The translations under genes were made by a program, and so were the position numbers. The notes under the pieces are model-generated. The model saw nothing but the letters and a program-made list of their open reading frames with translations, searched no databases and was not told the DNA's origin. 64,000 nt of DNA from Flavobacterium sp. LC2016-12 (lineage in GTDB: Bacteria > Bacteroidota > Bacteroidia > Flavobacteriales > Flavobacteriaceae), in contig NZ_JADKPT010000013.1 of NCBI RefSeq assembly GCF_015351595.1, positions 1-64,000 on the forward strand, given 5' to 3'. Positions 7,787-16,217 of this stretch are shown here, in pieces. How positions within the stretch are numbered: the first letter of the stretch is position 1; every line of letters starts with the position of its first letter.

Positions 7787-10111
7787 TTAGGCTGTCACTC
7801 CGTTTTCAACGGCAGCTCGCATTTCCTGGGCAGCGGCAACCATTTCGATCAAAGCTTTTTTGGTTTCATCCCAATGACGTGTTTTTAAACCGCAATCCGG
7901 ATTTACCCATAATTGATCTACCGGAATAACAGCTGAAGCTTTTTCTAATAAACGAACCATTTCGGCACTTGAAGGCACACGTGGCGAATGAATATCGTAA
8001 ACTCCAGGTCCAATTTCGTTTGGATATTTAAAGTTGGCAAAAGCATCTAAAAGTTCCATTTGCGAACGTGAACATTCAATTGTTATTACATCAGCATCCA
8101 TATCGGCGATATTTTGAATGATATCGTTGAATTCACTGTAACACATATGGGTATGAATCTGCGTGTCGTCCTGAACACCAGATGCAGAAATTCTGAATGC
8201 TTTTACAGCCCAGTCTAAATAATTTGCCCATTCTTCTTTTCTTAAAGGCAAACCTTCACGGATAGCAGGTTCATCAATCTGAATAATTTTGATTCCCGCT
8301 TTTTCAAGATCTACGACTTCATCACGAATCGCCAAAGCAATTTGCGTACAAGTTTCAGAACGTGGCTGATCGTTACGAACAAACGACCATTGTAAAATAG
8401 TTACCGGGCCGGTCAACATTCCTTTTACCCATTTTGGAGTTAAGGATTGTGCATATTTCGACCATTTTACCGTCATAGGGTTTGGTCTTGAAACGTCGCC
8501 ATAGATAACAGGAGGTTTCACGCAACGGCTTCCGTAACTTTGAACCCAGCCATTTTTGGTGAACGTAAATCCAGCCAATTGCTCGCCAAAATATTCCACC
8601 ATATCATTACGCTCGAACTCTCCGTGAACCAAAACATCGATTCCGGTTTCTTCCTGAAAACGAATCGTAGCTTCGGTTTCTTGTTCGATCAAATCGTTGT
8701 ATTGTTCTGTGGTTAATTCTCCTTTTTTGAATTTCGCTCTCCAGCTTCTCACTTCAGCTGTTTGCGGAAAAGAGCCAATTGTTGTCGTTGGGAACAGCGG
8801 TAAATCTAAAGCTTCAATCTGGCTTTTTCTTCTTGTTGCAAAAGTGCTTTTACGTTGGTCATCAGAAGCTGTAATTCCGGCAACACGCGCTTTTACTTCA
8901 TTATTGTGAATTAATTTTGAAGTTTTACGATTGTCATTTGCGATTACGTTTCTTTCAAAATCAACAGAGTTTTTAACATCGATTTCACCGGAAGCTAATT
9001 GTTTTAATATGACAATTTCGTTGATTTTTTGTTTGGCAAAAGCCAGCCATTGTTTGATTTCCGGAGTTAAAGTTGCATCGTTAGTTTCTAAATCCAAATC
9101 GCACGGACTGTGAATTAAAGAACAAGACGGTGCCACTAAAATTCTGTTTTCACCCAAAGCATCAATTGCTTTTTGGATCAATTCTAATGATTTTTTGAAA
9201 TCATTTTTCCAGATATTTCTTCCGTCAACAACCCCCAAAGACAGCTTTACATTTGAAGCTAATTTTCCGGATTCTAAAATATCATCTAATTGAGAAGGAC
9301 AACGTACCAAATCTAAATGGAAAGTATCAACTGGCAAAGTCAATGCAGTTGCCAAATTTTCTCCAAAACAATCAAAATAATTCGCTAAAATGATTTTAAT
9401 TTTTGGAAAACGAATGTTGATTTCATTGTACACTTCCGTGAAAGTATTACGTTCTTTGTCCGTTAAATTCAAAGCTAAAAACGGCTCGTCTAATTGAATG
9501 TACTCTACATTTTCGGCTTGTAATTTTTCGAAAATCTCCAAGTAAACAGGGAGTAATTTGTCAATAAGGTCGATTCGGTGAAAACCTTCTTCTTTTTCTT
9601 TTCCTAATAACAAATAAGAAATTGGTCCAATTAAAACTGGTTTTGTAGCAATTTTTAAGGTATTTGCTTCTTTGAATTCATTGATTATTTTTTCAGAAAA
9701 CAATTCGAATTTTTGGTCCTTCGTGAATTCGGGAACAATGTAGTGATAGTTGGTGTCAAACCATTTTGTCATTTCCATTGCTACAACATCCTGACCGTCT
9801 TTTTGCGCTCCTCTTGCCATTGCAAAATACAAATCGATAGCCGAATTTGTTTTGGCAAATTCCTGATAACGTTGTGGAATTGCTCCCACAGTCAAAGTCA
9901 AATCCAGAACCTGGTCATAAAAAGAAAAATCATTAGACGGAATCAAATCAACTCCCGCTTCTAATTGCAAATGCCAGTTTCTACGGCGAATGTCTTTTCC
10001 GGTTTCGATTAATTCATCTGCAGAAATTTTTCCTGCCCAATACAATTCAGAGGCTTTTTTTAATTCTCTGTTGCTGCCGATTCTTGGGTAACCTAAATTA
10101 TTTGTTTTCAT
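7787..10111 (-). CDS. metE: Cobalamin-independent methionine synthase MetE
   Basis: A 774-residue enzyme that transfers the methyl group of 5-methyltetrahydropteroyl-triglutamate to homocysteine, the last step of methionine synthesis. The N-terminal half begins with the typical NLGYPRIGSNRELKKA. The C-terminal half carries the zinc ligands H655 and C657 (in HTHMCYSEF) and C740 (in NPDCGLKTR), at the spacing of the E. coli enzyme. Length is normal. It is divergent from an Lrp-type regulator across 157 bases, and its leader has a small hairpin at 10118-10136. No SAM or cobalamin riboswitch was recognised, so control is more likely transcriptional, perhaps through the neighbour. Confidence 0.97.
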   Translation of the reverse strand: MKTNNLGYPRIGSNRELKKASELYWAGKISADELIETGKDIRRRNWHLQLEAGVDLIPSNDFSFYDQVLDLTLTVGAIPQRYQEFAKTNSAIDLYFAMARGAQKDGQDVVAMEMTKWFDTNYHYIVPEFTKDQKFELFSEKIINEFKEANTLKIATKPVLIGPISYLLLGKEKEEGFHRIDLIDKLLPVYLEIFEKLQAENVEYIQLDEPFLALNLTDKERNTFTEVYNEINIRFPKIKIILANYFDCFGENLATALTLPVDTFHLDLVRCPSQLDDILESGKLASNVKLSLGVVDGRNIWKNDFKKSLELIQKAIDALGENRILVAPSCSLIHSPCDLDLETNDATLTPEIKQWLAFAKQKINEIVILKQLASGEIDVKNSVDFERNVIANDNRKTSKLIHNNEVKARVAGITASDDQRKSTFATRRKSQIEALDLPLFPTTTIGSFPQTAEVRSWRAKFKKGELTTEQYNDLIEQETEATIRFQEETGIDVLVHGEFERNDMVEYFGEQLAGFTFTKNGWVQSYGSRCVKPPVIYGDVSRPNPMTVKWSKYAQSLTPKWVKGMLTGPVTILQWSFVRNDQPRSETCTQIALAIRDEVVDLEKAGIKIIQIDEPAIREGLPLRKEEWANYLDWAVKAFRISASGVQDDTQIHTHMCYSEFNDIIQNIADMDADVITIECSRSQMELLDAFANFKYPNEIGPGVYDIHSPRVPSSAEMVRLLEKASAVIPVDQLWVNPDCGLKTRHWDETKKALIEMVAAAQEMRAAVENGVTA

Positions 10112-10117
10112 TTTTAA

Positions 10118-10136
10118 TTCAGTATTTTTTACTGAA
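10118..10136 (-). promoter_or_regulatory. Hairpin in the metE leader
   Basis: TTCAGTA and TACTGAA form a 7-base stem with a 5-base loop of T (A on the transcript), just upstream of the metE start codon. It could be a regulator site or an RNA hairpin; the sequence does not tell which. Confidence 0.4.
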
Positions 10137-10144
10137 CAAATTTA
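10137..10144 (-). promoter_or_regulatory. Possible -7 box of the metE promoter
   Basis: The minus strand reads TAAATTTG, a full match to the Bacteroidota -7 consensus. It abuts the -33 TTG of the divergent lrp promoter at 10145, so polymerase binding at the two promoters would interfere. Confidence 0.5.
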
Positions 10145-10172
10145 TTGTATTAGATTTTATAACTTATATTTG
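10145..10172 (+). promoter_or_regulatory. Promoter of the Lrp-type regulator gene
   Basis: TTG at 10145-10147, a 17-base spacer and TATATTTG at 10165-10172 match the Bacteroidota promoter consensus. It would give a leader of about 90 bases containing two inverted repeats. Confidence 0.6.
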
Positions 10173-10175
10173 ATC

Positions 10176-10219
10176 ATTATTTAAGTAAATAATCTTTAAA
10201 AAATGAATTTTTAAAGATT
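10176..10219. promoter_or_regulatory. Two inverted repeats, candidate Lrp operators
   Basis: ATTATTTA and TAAATAAT (10176-10193) form an 8-base dyad with a 2-base centre. AATCTTTAAAAA (10191-10202) and its exact complement (10208-10219) form a 12-base dyad. AT-rich dyads are what Lrp-family proteins bind, and these lie at and after the predicted lrp transcript start. This is inference from position and symmetry. Confidence 0.45.
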
Positions 10220-10268
10220 ATAATACTGTAAAACTCTTTTTAAAGAACCTTTAGCCGTAAAAATTACT

Positions 10269-10730
10269 ATGGAAAACCTGGATAAAACCGACTTATTGAT
10301 TCTGAAACACCTTCAGGAAAACTCAAATATTAACACAAAAGACCTTGCCAGTAAATTATTTCTTACTGTTACGCCAGTTTATGAGCGTATCAAAAGATTA
10401 GAACGCGATGGATATATTACCAAATATGTTGCCTTGCTTGACAAGAATAAAATGAATCGCGGCATGACGGTTTTTTGTAATGTGCGTTTAAAAGAGCACG
10501 CAAAAAATGTGGGAAGTAATTTTGTAAAAGATATTGTAGCGCTTCCTGAAATTATTGAATGTTATAACATTGCAGGCGACTATGATTTTATGCTGAAAAT
10601 TTTAGTCAAGGATATGGCTAGTTATCAGGATTTTGTAATGAATAAATTATCAACGATTGAAAACATCGGAAATACAAATAGCATTTTTGTCATGGGAGAA
10701 ATAAAACACAGCACAGCATTGGAGTTTTAA
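10269..10730 (+). CDS. Lrp/AsnC-family transcriptional regulator
   Basis: A 153-residue protein. Residues 1-60 form the helix-turn-helix (LDKTDLLILKHLQENSNINTKDLA then LTVTPVYERIKRLERDGYI). Residues 65-150 form the AsnC ligand-binding (RAM) domain, with the glycine-containing GDYDFMLKILVKDM segment. Such proteins sense amino acids and bind DNA as dimers or octamers. It is divergent from metE, with overlapping promoters, which suggests control of metE or of methionine-related genes; this is inference. The start at 10269 fits the normal N-terminus of the family. Confidence 0.92.
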   Translation: MENLDKTDLLILKHLQENSNINTKDLASKLFLTVTPVYERIKRLERDGYITKYVALLDKNKMNRGMTVFCNVRLKEHAKNVGSNFVKDIVALPEIIECYNIAGDYDFMLKILVKDMASYQDFVMNKLSTIENIGNTNSIFVMGEIKHSTALEF

Positions 10731-10756
10731 TGCTTAAAAAATCATAAAATAAAATG

Positions 10757-10764
10757 TATTTTTG
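10757..10764 (+). promoter_or_regulatory. Possible -7 box of the dgt promoter
   Basis: TATTTTTG is a full match to TAnnTTTG, about 50 bases before the dgt ATG. There is no TTG at -33 distance. Two copies of AATCTAAAAT follow in the leader (10780 and 10801). Confidence 0.4.
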
Positions 10765-10815
10765 ACGTTTTAGATCCTCAATCTAAAATATAAAATCACA
10801 AATCTAAAATAAGAA

Positions 10816-12162
10816 ATGAACTGGGAACAACTTTTATCACTAAAACGCCAAGGCGATACTAGCAAAAGATTACGTGTAGAACAAGATGATACACGATTAG
10901 GTTTTGAGGTAGATTATGACCGAATTATATTTTCGGCTGCGTTTCGCTCTTTGCAGGATAAAACCCAGGTTATTCCACTTTCTAAAACTGATTTCGTACA
11001 CACGAGATTAACACATAGTTTAGAAGTTTCGGTTGTTGGGCGTTCTTTAGGACGTTTGGTTGGAAAAAAAATTCTTGAGAAATATCCTTATTTGAAAGAA
11101 ATTCACGGGTATCATATGAATGATTTTGGAGCCATTGTTGCCGCAGCATCTTTGGCGCACGATATTGGGAATCCACCTTTTGGACATTCAGGTGAAAAAG
11201 CAATTGGAGAATATTTTTCAATAGGAAAAGGATTGAAGTACAAAGATAAACTGACTGCAAAACAATGGCAGGATTTAATAGATTTTGAAGGAAACGCCAA
11301 CGGATTTTCGGTATTAACGGCAAGTCGTCCTGGAATAGAGGGCGGACTTAGAATTTCATACGCAACTTTGGGAGCTTTTATGAAATATCCAAAAGAAAGT
11401 TTGCCTAAAAAACCAACAAATAATATTGCAGACAAAAAATACGGTTTCTTTCAGACTGATAAATCATTCTTTGAAGAAGTAGCCAATGATATGGGAATGA
11501 TAGCCAATAAAGAGGATGGTGATATTGGCTTTGAAAGACATCCTTTAGCTTATTTAGTTGAAGCTGCAGATGATATTTGCTACACTATTATCGATTTTGA
11601 AGATGGAATAAATTTAGGATTGGTTTCTGAAGATTATGCTTTGGAATATCTTATAAAATTGGTCAAAGACAATATCGGAGTTGCTAAATATAAATTATTA
11701 GAGACCAAAGAAGACCGAATCAGTTATTTACGTGCTTTGGCAATTGGGGCTTTAATTAATGATGCCGTTGATGTTTTTATTGAAAATGAAGAAGCAATTC
11801 TGCGTGGAGAATTTCCATTTGCTTTAACCGATAAAAGCAAGTATAAAGCTCAGATGAATGATATTATCAATTTAAGTGTTGAGAAAATCTATCAAAGCCG
11901 TGAAGTAATTGAGAAAGAAATTGTGGGTTATCAAATTATTCAAACCTTACTGGATAAATTTATAACAGCATTCAACAACAAATATGATGGAACTGCTTCA
12001 AACTACGACAAATTGATTTTGAAAATGTTGCCGGAAAAGCATCATTTAGACAAAGGTAATTTATATGAGCGTTTGCTTCATATTTGTCATTATGTTTCGC
12101 TTTTAACTGACGGAAATGCGTTAGAATTGTTTGAAACAATCAACGGAAGAAAAAATAATTAA
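10816..12162 (+). CDS. dgt: Deoxyguanosinetriphosphate triphosphohydrolase (dGTPase, HD family)
   Basis: A 448-residue cytoplasmic metal-dependent hydrolase that cleaves dNTPs, classically dGTP, to the nucleoside and triphosphate. The HD-domain ligands are visible: HTRLTHSLEVS gives the first histidine and AHDIGNPPFGHSGE the HD pair. Further downstream YLVEAADDICYTIIDFEDG supplies the last aspartate. The N-terminal QDKTQVIPLSKTDFVHTRLTHS segment is typical of the Dgt group. Bacterial members influence dNTP pools and some restrict phage. It is monocistronic and ends at a strong terminator shared with the convergent gene. Confidence 0.93.
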   Translation: MNWEQLLSLKRQGDTSKRLRVEQDDTRLGFEVDYDRIIFSAAFRSLQDKTQVIPLSKTDFVHTRLTHSLEVSVVGRSLGRLVGKKILEKYPYLKEIHGYHMNDFGAIVAAASLAHDIGNPPFGHSGEKAIGEYFSIGKGLKYKDKLTAKQWQDLIDFEGNANGFSVLTASRPGIEGGLRISYATLGAFMKYPKESLPKKPTNNIADKKYGFFQTDKSFFEEVANDMGMIANKEDGDIGFERHPLAYLVEAADDICYTIIDFEDGINLGLVSEDYALEYLIKLVKDNIGVAKYKLLETKEDRISYLRALAIGALINDAVDVFIENEEAILRGEFPFALTDKSKYKAQMNDIINLSVEKIYQSREVIEKEIVGYQIIQTLLDKFITAFNNKYDGTASNYDKLILKMLPEKHHLDKGNLYERLLHICHYVSLLTDGNALELFETINGRKNN

Positions 12163-12187
12163 TTAGAATCTTCAGTTTAACTAATAA

Positions 12188-12227
12188 AAAATCACCCCAT
12201 AAAATGATCATTTTACGGGGTGATTTT
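12188..12227. terminator. Bidirectional terminator between dgt and the DUF3078 gene
   Basis: AAAATCACCCC (12188-12198) pairs with GGGGTGATTTT (12217-12227). The loop is itself a palindrome (AAAATGATCATTTT). A and T runs on both sides allow use in either direction. Confidence 0.85.
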
Positions 12228-12255
12228 ATTTTCTTACTATTAAAGTAGATTTTTA

Positions 12256-13257
12256 TTATTGGAAAGCATATACTAAACCAACGCCTAAAACCTGTCTTAA
12301 CTGTGCTCGAGGGCCATCGTTAACCTGAGATGTTGCTCCGGTAGTTGGATCAACAACATCTTTTTTAGTTTTGATATCATCGTCATAAACTAAATGTATA
12401 CCAATATTTGCTTTTACATAAGCATTAACAACAAGATCTAAACGTGTGTCATAATCGACATCAACGTTTCCGAATTTGTTTAAATAATCGGTATAAAGGC
12501 TTAATCTGTTTTCGTAAAATATATTTTTAAAAACCTCACTTTTCATATATGCAGTAAACAAAATACCAAATTCGGCTTTTACTTTTTGTCCTTCTTCAAC
12601 TAATATCTGAGCTGTAGGATCAAGAGGGTCTGGTGCGTAAACTGCTTTTCTCACACCAAAAGATCCCTGATTAGCTAAATAATCATCTAATACCAAAGTT
12701 GTCTTTAAAGTGATTGGTGAGAAATAAAACGTTCTGTTTTTCGCCTTATTTGAATTTTCAGCTCCGGCTCCTAAAAAGATATAGGCTGGTGCAAAAGGTT
12801 TCGAGATCTCAATGTCTTTATTTGGATAATTGTAACCGTTTGAAAACTGCGTATTGAAATTAAATTTCGCTGAATAGTACCAATTTGATATGGTGTCCTT
12901 TCTAAATCCATAGGTCGAATTTAACTGAAATGCGTCATCTGTTTTTCTTAACTCGGTACCATCCTGTTTATTTAAACCATATTTTACAATAAGTTCGTTA
13001 ACCCATTTATGATTTCCTTTTACATAAGTTCTTCCAAATTCACCCTTAAATAAACCTGAAATAGAACTTGTTCCCCCGGCACTCCAGTTCACAAAAGCAA
13101 TTTCTGAAATGTCAAAACCTACTTGATTTTTTTTGGTCCAGTTAGAAGGCAATTTTGGTAATTGATTTGGATCTAAAGTGGTTTGAATAATTTGAGCGAA
13201 GTTATTTGAAGTACACAAAAGCAACAGCAACAAAAGGGTAGAACGCAATAATTTCAT
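12256..13257 (-). CDS. DUF3078 outer membrane protein
   Basis: A 333-residue exported protein with a signal peptide starting MKLLRSTLLLLLLLCTSN and cut near NFAQ. The start is placed at the ATG at 13257; a longer frame from 13287 would add ten residues ahead of the signal peptide. The mature part has the features of the Bacteroidota DUF3078 family, including FVNWSAGGTSSISGLFKGEF and alternating aromatic strands of a beta-barrel, with a C-terminal strand ending LGVGLVYAFQ. Function is unknown. It follows dxs on the same strand after 35 bases, so it is probably cotranscribed with it. Confidence 0.8.
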   Translation of the reverse strand: MKLLRSTLLLLLLLCTSNNFAQIIQTTLDPNQLPKLPSNWTKKNQVGFDISEIAFVNWSAGGTSSISGLFKGEFGRTYVKGNHKWVNELIVKYGLNKQDGTELRKTDDAFQLNSTYGFRKDTISNWYYSAKFNFNTQFSNGYNYPNKDIEISKPFAPAYIFLGAGAENSNKAKNRTFYFSPITLKTTLVLDDYLANQGSFGVRKAVYAPDPLDPTAQILVEEGQKVKAEFGILFTAYMKSEVFKNIFYENRLSLYTDYLNKFGNVDVDYDTRLDLVVNAYVKANIGIHLVYDDDIKTKKDVVDPTTGATSQVNDGPRAQLRQVLGVGLVYAFQ

Positions 13258-13292
13258 TAGGTTGGTTTTAATATTTCGGTTGTGCAAAATAA

Positions 13293-15080
13293 TTATTTTG
13301 AATCGTTAGAAAAAAGATTTACCAAACTTTTAACGTCAATTTTACACAATTGTTGCAATTGATTTACAGTTCCATGCTCAATAAATATGTCAGGAATACC
13401 CAAAATTTGAATATTATTTTTGTATTTATTTGCGGCAGCAAACTCTAAAACAGCACTTCCAAATCCTCCATTTATTGTAGCTTCTTCGATAGTAATTATA
13501 CTGTTGAAGTCGGAAAAAACAGAGTGTAATATATTGTTGTCTAATGGTTTAATAAAAGGGAAGTCATAGTGGGCAATCTCGTCAGAATTTGAACATTCAT
13601 CCAGTGCTTCAATAACATTATTACCTATACTTCCTGTTGACAAAACCGCAATTTTTGTGCCGTTTTTTAGGCAGCTCGCCTCCCCAATTTTAATTTTCTC
13701 ATAATGTCCGAAATTTTCTACTTCCCAGTTTGGCAAAACACCTCTTCCGCGAGGATATCGAATTGCAATAGGATGATTTAATCCCAATTGAGCAGTATAT
13801 AGAATATTTTGAAGTGCAATTTCGTTGATTGGTGCGTAGATAATCATGTTCGGAATTGCTCGCAAATAAGCAATATCAAAAACGCCATGATGGGTTGCGC
13901 CGTCTTCGCCAACCAAACCTGCTCTGTCTAAACAAAAAATAACGGGTAGATTTTGTAAAGCGACATCGTGGATAACCTGATCGTAGGCGCGCTGTAAAAA
14001 TGTCGAATAAATATTGCAATATACGATCATGCCTTGTGTCGCCATTCCGGCAGCAAGCGTTACGGCGTGTTGTTCTGCAATTCCAACATCAAAAGCACGT
14101 TCTGGAATTTCATCCATCATAAACTTTAGAGAGCTACCAGATGGCATTGCAGGCGTAATTCCAATTATTTTTTCGTTCTTTTTGGCTAAATCCAAAATAG
14201 TCAGACCAAAAACATCCTGATATTTTGGAGGTAAATTTTCTTCCGATTTTAAAAGCAGTTCCCCTGTTGTAGCATCAAATTTTCCAGGAGCGTGATATTT
14301 TACCTGATTTTCTTCGGCCTGCTGTAAACCTTTTCCTTTGGTAGTGACAATATGAAGGAATTTAGGGCCTTTTATGTTTTTTAATCGGTTTAATTCTTTT
14401 ATTAAATTGGGAAGATCATGACCATCAATTGGACCTGAATAGTCAAAATTCAGAGACTTGATCATATTATTTTTCTTCGGATTTTTTCCTTCTTTTACGG
14501 CGGTAAGATATTTTTTAAGAGCACCAACGCTAGGGTCAATTCCGATAGCATTGTCATTCAGAATAACCAGTAAGTTAGCATCGGTAACTCCAGCATGATT
14601 CAAACCTTCAAAAGCCATTCCGCTTGCAATCGAAGCATCGCCAATAACTGCAATATGTTGTTTATTAAAATCGCCTTTTAATTGGGAAGCAATCGCCATT
14701 CCGAGTGCAGCAGAAATTGATGTTGAAGAATGTCCAACTCCAAAAGTATCGTAAACACTTTCACTTCTTTTCGGAAAACCCGAAATACCTCCGATTTGTC
14801 TGTTAGTATGGAAATTTTCTCTTCTTTCGGTCAAAATTTTATGACCGTAAGCCTGATGGCCCACATCCCAAACCAATAAATCTTCAGGCGTATTAAAAAC
14901 ATAATGCAAGGCGATTGTCAATTCAATTACACCTAAACTGGCGCCCAAATGGCCTTCTTTTACAGAAACAACATCAATAATAAATTGACGTAATTCTTTC
15001 GCAACTTCTGGAAGCTGTTCTTCAGAAAGTAAGCGTAAATCTGCAGGATTGAATATGTTGGAGAGTAAATTGCTTTTCAT
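13293..15080 (-). CDS. dxs: 1-deoxy-D-xylulose-5-phosphate synthase
   Basis: A 595-residue thiamine diphosphate enzyme that condenses pyruvate and glyceraldehyde 3-phosphate in the first step of the MEP isoprenoid pathway. The N-terminal part has VWDVGHQAYGHKILTERR. The cofactor motif is GDASIASGMAFEGLNHAG ending in ILNDN, and the transketolase middle domain includes DVGIAEQHAVTLAAGMA. It is slightly shorter than the E. coli enzyme, as is usual in Flavobacteria. A -7 box lies just upstream at 15095. It is probably the first gene of a unit with the DUF3078 gene. Confidence 0.96.
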   Translation of the reverse strand: MKSNLLSNIFNPADLRLLSEEQLPEVAKELRQFIIDVVSVKEGHLGASLGVIELTIALHYVFNTPEDLLVWDVGHQAYGHKILTERRENFHTNRQIGGISGFPKRSESVYDTFGVGHSSTSISAALGMAIASQLKGDFNKQHIAVIGDASIASGMAFEGLNHAGVTDANLLVILNDNAIGIDPSVGALKKYLTAVKEGKNPKKNNMIKSLNFDYSGPIDGHDLPNLIKELNRLKNIKGPKFLHIVTTKGKGLQQAEENQVKYHAPGKFDATTGELLLKSEENLPPKYQDVFGLTILDLAKKNEKIIGITPAMPSGSSLKFMMDEIPERAFDVGIAEQHAVTLAAGMATQGMIVYCNIYSTFLQRAYDQVIHDVALQNLPVIFCLDRAGLVGEDGATHHGVFDIAYLRAIPNMIIYAPINEIALQNILYTAQLGLNHPIAIRYPRGRGVLPNWEVENFGHYEKIKIGEASCLKNGTKIAVLSTGSIGNNVIEALDECSNSDEIAHYDFPFIKPLDNNILHSVFSDFNSIITIEEATINGGFGSAVLEFAAANKYKNNIQILGIPDIFIEHGTVNQLQQLCKIDVKSLVNLFSNDSK

Positions 15081-15094
15081 TGTAAGGTAAAAAG

Positions 15095-15102
15095 CAAATT
15101 TA
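15095..15102 (-). promoter_or_regulatory. Possible -7 box of the dxs promoter
   Basis: The minus strand reads TAAATTTG, a full consensus match, 14 bases before the dxs start. No -33 TTG was found at the usual distance. Confidence 0.5.
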
Positions 15103-15131
15103 CGGTTTTAAATTTAATTTTATTGTGCCAT

Positions 15132-15998
15132 CTATTGTAATACAATTGGTAAAGAATATTGTCGCTTTACTTTTTTACCATTAATTGCTCCAGGCAGCCA
15201 TTTAGGACATGTGCTTAAAACTCTAATGATTTCTTTTTCTATAAGAATGTCAATTGACGGAACACATTGAAGATAAGATACAGATCCGTTTTTTTCTACT
15301 GCAAAAGAAAGATTGATTTTGAGATTTTTGGTGTTTATATTTTCAGGTTTTTTAAATTCCTTTTCAAAAAAATTGTAGAACTGTTCAATTCCACCTGGAA
15401 ATTCCGCATTGGTTTCAGACAAAACTTCACCATTAGTACTAGCATAAATTGCCACTTTTGCAGCGCTATTTCTCTTATTTTCTGTTTTCTCAGATTTTAG
15501 ATTATCATTTTCTTTTGGTTTTACAAATTTAACCTGATCAACTTTTGGAGGTGGAGGTGGTGGTACAATAGTATCGTGTAAATTATTAATTTTCGGGTCA
15601 CCAACAGAAATATGTTCTACCGGAACATCATCTTGAACAACTTCTACTTTATTAATTTTTTGCTTGTTTCCATTTTTATCCTGACAGCTAAACAAGGTTG
15701 TTCCCATTGCTATAAACAACGCCAGTAAAAACATTTTGTGATAATACGTTTGATTATGCAAAATGCGACTCGGAATTTGAATATTAATCGTATCCAATTG
15801 AGAATTCTTAAATCTTCCGCAGATCTTTTTGTTTTGATTTTGGATGAAAAAATGCTGTACTTCATTAGGTAACATCGATGTGAAGTCAACAACGGTTTTT
15901 GAACAACTAATACAATAACGACCATTTTCATTTGGCGTCATTTTATCCCAGTTCTCTGTACAAGGTTCCGGTATTGTTAATTTGTATTTTCTTTCCAT
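15132..15998 (-). CDS. TonB-like transducer with N-terminal four-cysteine module
   Basis: A 288-residue membrane protein with three parts. Residues 1-65 are a cytoplasmic module with cysteines 13, 29, 32 and 60, in the pattern PCTENW, GRYCISCSKTVVDFT and CGRF. One membrane segment follows at about 88-105. A proline-rich stretch (residues 145-165) leads to a TonB C-terminal-like domain (residues 205-288) with FPGGIEQFYNFFEKEFKKP, GSVSYLQCVPSIDILIEKEIIRVLSTCPKW and a terminal IVLQ. The N-terminal module recurs in many Bacteroidota proteins and has no function known to me; the cysteines suggest a metal or redox site. It is convergent with nothing and divergent from tadA. Confidence 0.7.
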   Translation of the reverse strand: MERKYKLTIPEPCTENWDKMTPNENGRYCISCSKTVVDFTSMLPNEVQHFFIQNQNKKICGRFKNSQLDTINIQIPSRILHNQTYYHKMFLLALFIAMGTTLFSCQDKNGNKQKINKVEVVQDDVPVEHISVGDPKINNLHDTIVPPPPPPKVDQVKFVKPKENDNLKSEKTENKRNSAAKVAIYASTNGEVLSETNAEFPGGIEQFYNFFEKEFKKPENINTKNLKINLSFAVEKNGSVSYLQCVPSIDILIEKEIIRVLSTCPKWLPGAINGKKVKRQYSLPIVLQ

Positions 15999-16060
15999 GT
16001 TTGAATTTCAATATTTAAATGTAATAAAAAATAGATATGAAAATCACTTTCAAAAAGAAT

Positions 16061-16116
16061 GAGGCAATTAATTGTATTAATCGCCTCAAAAAAACGCTTT
16101 ATTTGAGGCGATTAAT
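16061..16116. promoter_or_regulatory. Three-segment alternative hairpin
   Basis: Segment 1 GAGGCAATTAAT (16061-16072) can pair with segment 2 ATTAATCGCCTC (16076-16087), with one mismatch. Segment 2, extended to 16090, pairs perfectly over 15 bases with segment 3 (16102-16116). The two hairpins are mutually exclusive. Short T tracts follow on both strands. It lies between divergent genes, about 100 bases before tadA. Confidence 0.6.
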
Positions 16117-16204
16117 TTTTGATAAGAAGTTAAGGAGAGAAAAAATTTAAGGTTTTCATTGATGTTTTTTGATTTGTAACCCAGAAATAATTATTTCAAA
16201 AATG

Positions 16205-16212
16205 TACTTTTG
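16205..16212 (+). promoter_or_regulatory. -7 box directly before tadA
   Basis: TACTTTTG is a full match to TAnnTTTG and ends only 5 bases before the tadA ATG, so the transcript would have almost no leader. There is no TTG at the normal -33 distance. Confidence 0.45.
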
Positions 16213-16217
16213 CAACT

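Noticed and set aside
10112..10268. A SAM or cobalamin riboswitch in front of metE
   Set aside because: The leader is too short (under 30 bases from the predicted start) and shows only a 7-base hairpin.
10982..11435. Two minus-strand frames of over 100 codons inside dgt
   Set aside because: They overlap the conserved HD domain of dgt on the other strand and look like shadows.
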